Part shown: positions 41,137 through 44,194 of the stretch, piece by piece
How the letters are laid out: the number at the start of each line of letters is the position of its first letter
Numbering within the stretch: position 1 is the first letter of the stretch
Source: Phycisphaerales bacterium
Lineage (GTDB): Bacteria; Planctomycetota; Phycisphaerae; Phycisphaerales; UBA1924
DNA length: 44,194 nucleotides
Assembly: GCA_029260375.1 (NCBI GenBank)
Contig: JAJDDI010000005.1
Coordinates: 1-44,194, forward strand
Direction: 5' to 3'
Position numbers and translations under genes: made by a program
The notes under the pieces: model-generated
The model's database searches: none
The model's input: only the letters and a program-made list of their open reading frames with translations
What the model was told of the DNA's origin: nothing

Positions 41137-43623
41137 ATGAGCGCCGTAGTAAGCACGGAGGGCGGGGGGCGGAGGGTGTCGCTGCCGGTGATCGATTGCG
41201 CTTCGGGGGCCAAGCCCGAGAAGCTGCCGCACTCGGGGATGGGGCGGTGGCGGGCTGGGGTGCTTATCGCGGTGCACCTGGCGATCGGGGTGCACGTGGC
41301 GCACTGGCTGATCACGGGGAGCACGGTGTCGCCGGTGGAGCCGAGCGAGTCGATGGAGACGCTCGAGCGGGGGAGCGTGAACGCGGGGTTCGTGTTCTTC
41401 GCGATCGCGTTGCTGGGCACGCTGGTGTTCGGGCGGTTCTTCTGCGGGTGGGGGTGCCACGTGGTGGCGCTGCAGGACCTGTGCGGGTGGGGGATGAAGA
41501 AGATCGGGGTTCGCCCGAAGCCGTTCCGGTCGCGGCTGCTGGTGCTGGCGCCGTTGGCGCTGGCGATTTACATGTTCGTGTGGCCGGCGTTCAAGCGGGG
41601 GGTGATCGCGCCGGCGTTGGCGGCGATGGATGTGGCGTGGCCGGTGTGGCTGCGCCCGGTCGAGCCGGTGCGGCAGCTGTCGAGCGGGATGATCGTCGAG
41701 GACTTCTGGGAGACGTTCCCGGAGTGGTACATCGCGATCCCGTTTCTCTTGGTGGTGGGCTTCGCGACGGTGTACTTCCTGGGGGCCAAGGGGTTTTGTA
41801 CCTATGGGTGCCCGTACGGCGGGTTCTTTGCGCCGGTGGACAAGGTCGCGCCCGTGCGCATCCGCGTGACGGACGCGTGTGCGCATTGCGGGCACTGCAC
41901 GGCGGTGTGCACGAGCAATGTCCGTGTGCACGAGGAGGTGCGTGACTTCGGGATGGTCGTGGACCCGGGGTGCATGAAGTGCATGGACTGCATCAGCGCG
42001 TGCCCCAACGACGCGCTGTACCTGGGCATCGGCAAGCCGGCGATCGGCGCCAAGCCCCGGGCGCCCGAGAGCGCGAAGAAAGCCAAGGCGGCGCGCGAGC
42101 GGCGGTACGACCTGAGCTGGCCCGGCGAGTTTGTGATGATCGCGGTCCTGCTGCTGGTGTTTATCGCGACGCGGGGGATGCTGGACCAGATCCCGATGCT
42201 GATGGCGGGGGCGCTGGCGGGGATCGGGGTGTTCCTGGCGTTGACGGCGTGGCGCCTGCTGCGGGGCGAGAACGCGCGGATCTATGGGCTGAAGCTCAAG
42301 CTCAAGGGGCGGGTGAAGGCGCTGGGGTGGGCGTACCTGGCGCTGATGGTCGTGCTTGTTGGCGTTGTGGGCTGGGGGCTGCAGGCGCGGTACATGCGCT
42401 GGCGGGGGGACATGCTGTACACGCCGATGGACGTGCAGTTCGTCACGACGCTGCGCCCGGAGTACCAGGCGTCCGCGGCGGACGAGCGGAGCGCGCGGGA
42501 GGCGCTGGCGTGGTACGACCGGGCGGGGAGCGTGCGCGACGGGGGGTGGGGGTGGACGCTCGATCCGGAGCGGCGCGTGCGGAGAGCCTATTTGCACGCG
42601 GTGCTGGGTGAGCACGAGGTGGCGCGGGAGCAGCTGGCGTACGTGCTGGCGCACGGGCGTCCGACGGGATCGCTCATCAGCCAGATGGGGCAGGTGATCC
42701 GGGCCTCGGGCGGGGGGCGGGACGAGCTGATCGAGCTGGACACCTCGGCGCTGGATGCGCACGGCGAGCTGCACGGGGTGCGCGGGCGGTTGGCGCAGCT
42801 GGCGATGAGTCAGGGGCGGGCGGCGGAGGCCGAGGCGTTGTGGGACGAGGCGCGAGAGCGCTACGAGAACGAGCCCGAGCGGCTGATGAGCGAGGCGGGC
42901 TACCGGGTGGCGATCGGGGACGCGGAGGCGGGCGCGGAGCTGGCGAGGGAGGCGGGGCGGCTGGCGCTCGGGTCGAGGGTGGGCGAGCCGGGGGTCGCGG
43001 TCCGGGCAGCGACGCTGCTGGCGCAGGCGCAGCGGGTGGACGAGGCGGTGGCGATGGCGCAGGAGGCGGCGGCGCATACGCGGTCGTCGCCGGAGACGAG
43101 GCTGGGCAGTGCGGGGCTGCTGATCCCGCTGGGTCGGGTCAGCGAGGCGACGGCGATCATCGACGGGGTGCTCGCGGGCCCGGCGGGGCACGAGCCGGGG
43201 GTGATGACGCAGGCGGGACGGCTGCTGCTGGGGATCCAGGAGCTGGACCGGGGTGGGGCGTTGATCGCCGAGGCGAGTGAGAAGGTGAGCGACAAGCCCT
43301 GGGAGGCGTCGTCGCTGGGGCGGACGCTGGTGGAGATCGGCATGCAGAGCCAGCGCCCGGAGCTGGTCGAGCGGGGGCTCGAGGCGATGCGCCGGGCGAG
43401 CGAGGCCCGCCCGGGGTCGGGGACGCTGAAGCATGATTATGCGGGGACGCTGCTGGCGGTGGGGCGGACGGAGGAGGGGGCCGCGGCGCTGGTGGAGGCG
43501 GCGGAGATCTCGGATCGGAACGCGGTGCTGGCCGAGCGGGCGGCGAGCGTGCTGGCGGGGCTTGGGCGGTACGAGGAGGCCCGGGTGTGGCAAGAGCGGG
43601 CGGCCGAGCGGAAGGGGCCGTGA
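41137..43623 (+). CDS. Membrane polyferredoxin (NapH/NosR/CcoG-like) fused to a TPR-like domain
   Basis: The 828-residue protein has about five N-terminal transmembrane segments and cysteine motifs of the NapH/NosR/CcoG family: FFCGWGCHVVALQDLCGWG (C103, C107, C116), FCTYGCP (C221, C225), and two [4Fe-4S] ferredoxin motifs CAHCGHCTAVC (C248-C258) and CMKCMDCISACP (C279-C289). Further transmembrane helices follow (about 315-400). From about 440 onward the sequence is helical and Ala/Glu/Arg-rich with repeating Leu-Ala-Glu-Ala pattern and ARE/AEA pairs, consistent with TPR repeats outside the membrane. It should carry electrons across the membrane; the partner is unknown. The next gene is atpD, 127 bases on. 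Confidence 0.87.
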   Translation: MSAVVSTEGGGRRVSLPVIDCASGAKPEKLPHSGMGRWRAGVLIAVHLAIGVHVAHWLITGSTVSPVEPSESMETLERGSVNAGFVFFAIALLGTLVFGRFFCGWGCHVVALQDLCGWGMKKIGVRPKPFRSRLLVLAPLALAIYMFVWPAFKRGVIAPALAAMDVAWPVWLRPVEPVRQLSSGMIVEDFWETFPEWYIAIPFLLVVGFATVYFLGAKGFCTYGCPYGGFFAPVDKVAPVRIRVTDACAHCGHCTAVCTSNVRVHEEVRDFGMVVDPGCMKCMDCISACPNDALYLGIGKPAIGAKPRAPESAKKAKAARERRYDLSWPGEFVMIAVLLLVFIATRGMLDQIPMLMAGALAGIGVFLALTAWRLLRGENARIYGLKLKLKGRVKALGWAYLALMVVLVGVVGWGLQARYMRWRGDMLYTPMDVQFVTTLRPEYQASAADERSAREALAWYDRAGSVRDGGWGWTLDPERRVRRAYLHAVLGEHEVAREQLAYVLAHGRPTGSLISQMGQVIRASGGGRDELIELDTSALDAHGELHGVRGRLAQLAMSQGRAAEAEALWDEARERYENEPERLMSEAGYRVAIGDAEAGAELAREAGRLALGSRVGEPGVAVRAATLLAQAQRVDEAVAMAQEAAAHTRSSPETRLGSAGLLIPLGRVSEATAIIDGVLAGPAGHEPGVMTQAGRLLLGIQELDRGGALIAEASEKVSDKPWEASSLGRTLVEIGMQSQRPELVERGLEAMRRASEARPGSGTLKHDYAGTLLAVGRTEEGAAALVEAAEISDRNAVLAERAASVLAGLGRYEEARVWQERAAERKGP

Positions 43624-43750
43624 GCGGGATCTCGCTGGGCGCCGGATGATGGTCCGGGCGGGGGGCGATACCTACAGTTGCGACCCTACAGGAGGCGATC
43701 CTGCGGGACCGGAATATTCACCCCTCTTACGCACAGAGCGAGGTCTTGGT

Positions 43751-44194
43751 ATGGCGGCAGGCACGCAAGGCAGAGTGACGCAGGTCATCGGCTCCACGTT
43801 CGACGCGCATTTCCCCGAGAGTGCGCTCCCGGAGATCTACAACGCGATCACGGTGCAGTGGCAGCAGGACGGCGCGACGCACACGCTCTACGGGGAGGTG
43901 CAGCAGCACCTGGGCGGCGGGCAGGTCCGGGCGGTGTCGCTGGGCTCGACCGACGGCATGACCCGGGGCATGGCGACGACGGACACGGGGCAGCCCGTGT
44001 CCGTGCCCGTGGGTGAGAAGGTGCTGGGGCGGGTGTTCAACCTGCTGGGCGACCCGATCGACAAGAAGCCGGCGCTCGAGGGTGTGCAGCGGAGCCCGAT
44101 CCACCGTGAGGCTCCCGAGTTCAGCCAGCTGAACCCGAAGACGGAGATCCTGCCGACGGGCATCAAGGTCGTTGACCTGCTGTGCCCGTTCGTG
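43751..44194 (+). CDS. atpD: F0F1 ATP synthase subunit beta (3' end outside window)
   Basis: This is the N-terminal 148 residues of the catalytic beta subunit. MAAGTQGRVTQVIGSTFDAHF is the start of the beta-barrel domain, and VRAVSLGSTDGMTRGMATTDTGQPVSVPVG, LGRVFNLLGDPIDKK and GIKVVDLLCPFV are conserved family blocks. The window ends before the Walker A motif. ATG 43751 is the first codon of the family alignment. No atpA or atpG precedes it here, so it begins its transcription unit, which differs from the usual atpAGDC order. Confidence 0.93.
   Translation, partial: MAAGTQGRVTQVIGSTFDAHFPESALPEIYNAITVQWQQDGATHTLYGEVQQHLGGGQVRAVSLGSTDGMTRGMATTDTGQPVSVPVGEKVLGRVFNLLGDPIDKKPALEGVQRSPIHREAPEFSQLNPKTEILPTGIKVVDLLCPFV

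Noticed and set aside
40597-43593. A 998-residue open frame on the minus strand opposite the polyferredoxin gene
   Set aside because: It is an antisense frame made of Arg/Pro/His-rich sequence, as expected from GC-rich third positions. The plus-strand frame has clear cysteine motifs and transmembrane segments.

Overview
The window is about 44 kb of high-GC DNA from a bacterium that looks like a member of the Planctomycetota, class Phycisphaerae. Taxonomy is inferred. The signs are several secreted proteins ending in paired Phycisphaerae-style dockerin-like repeats (DFSDVVAFL and variants), PEP-CTERM-like tails with an Arg cluster, H-X9-DG-type pseudopilins, a short CRGCGYDL zinc ribbon, and many small palindromic (REP-like) repeats between and even inside genes. 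Housekeeping anchors are the 3' part of rpoC at the left edge, lepA and sucC in the middle, and the 5' part of atpD at the right edge. I saw no rRNA, tRNA, CRISPR array, integrase or transposase gene.

Left part (1-16 kb). rpoC ends in a strong hairpin terminator and faces a minus-strand operon that I consider the most interesting item. A cobalamin riboswitch (about 6885-7143, with a recognisable B12 box and its own promoter) precedes four tightly packed genes: a PEP-CTERM-like surface protein, a PQQ-type beta-propeller, a type IV pseudopilin and a BFD-like [2Fe-2S] protein. The last three are joined by ATGA and GTGA stop/start overlaps. No classical B12 gene is in the operon, so it may be a new B12-responsive surface system. 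Next come a Tat-exported glycosylasparaginase-family hydrolase, a PPK2 polyphosphate kinase, a short RecQ-family helicase whose stop codon lies inside a repeat, Dps, an FKBP isomerase, a lipoprotein, a dockerin protein, a VOC protein, a cysteine-poor HesB-like protein and a GAF/LuxR regulator.

Middle (16-31 kb). This section has a lipoprotein gene with an extended -10 promoter, a PEP-CTERM-like protein, a repeat-rich stretch with an SRPBCC-domain remnant, and a two-gene lower-GC island (retropepsin-like protease plus an unknown 100-residue protein). It continues with lepA, a methyltransferase, an MFS carrier followed by full-length recQ, a second coupled pseudopilin pair, an NTF2-like protein with a truncated haemoglobin, a PilZ-like protein, a DDAH-type hydrolase, a zinc-ribbon membrane protein, a frameshifted YqaE/Pmp3 gene and a TM2 protein.

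Right part (31-44 kb). A very small basic protein gene sits between a consensus -35 promoter and a strong hairpin. A dockerin protein and a gene eroded by repeats follow, then a membrane protein and a secreted protein flanked by repeats. sucC carries a REP-like element inserted in frame. Two tandem paralogous dockerin proteins, a secreted protein of unknown function, a large membrane polyferredoxin fused to a TPR-like domain, and the start of atpD complete the window. Most of the ordinary genes appear to be separate units with short intergenic gaps.
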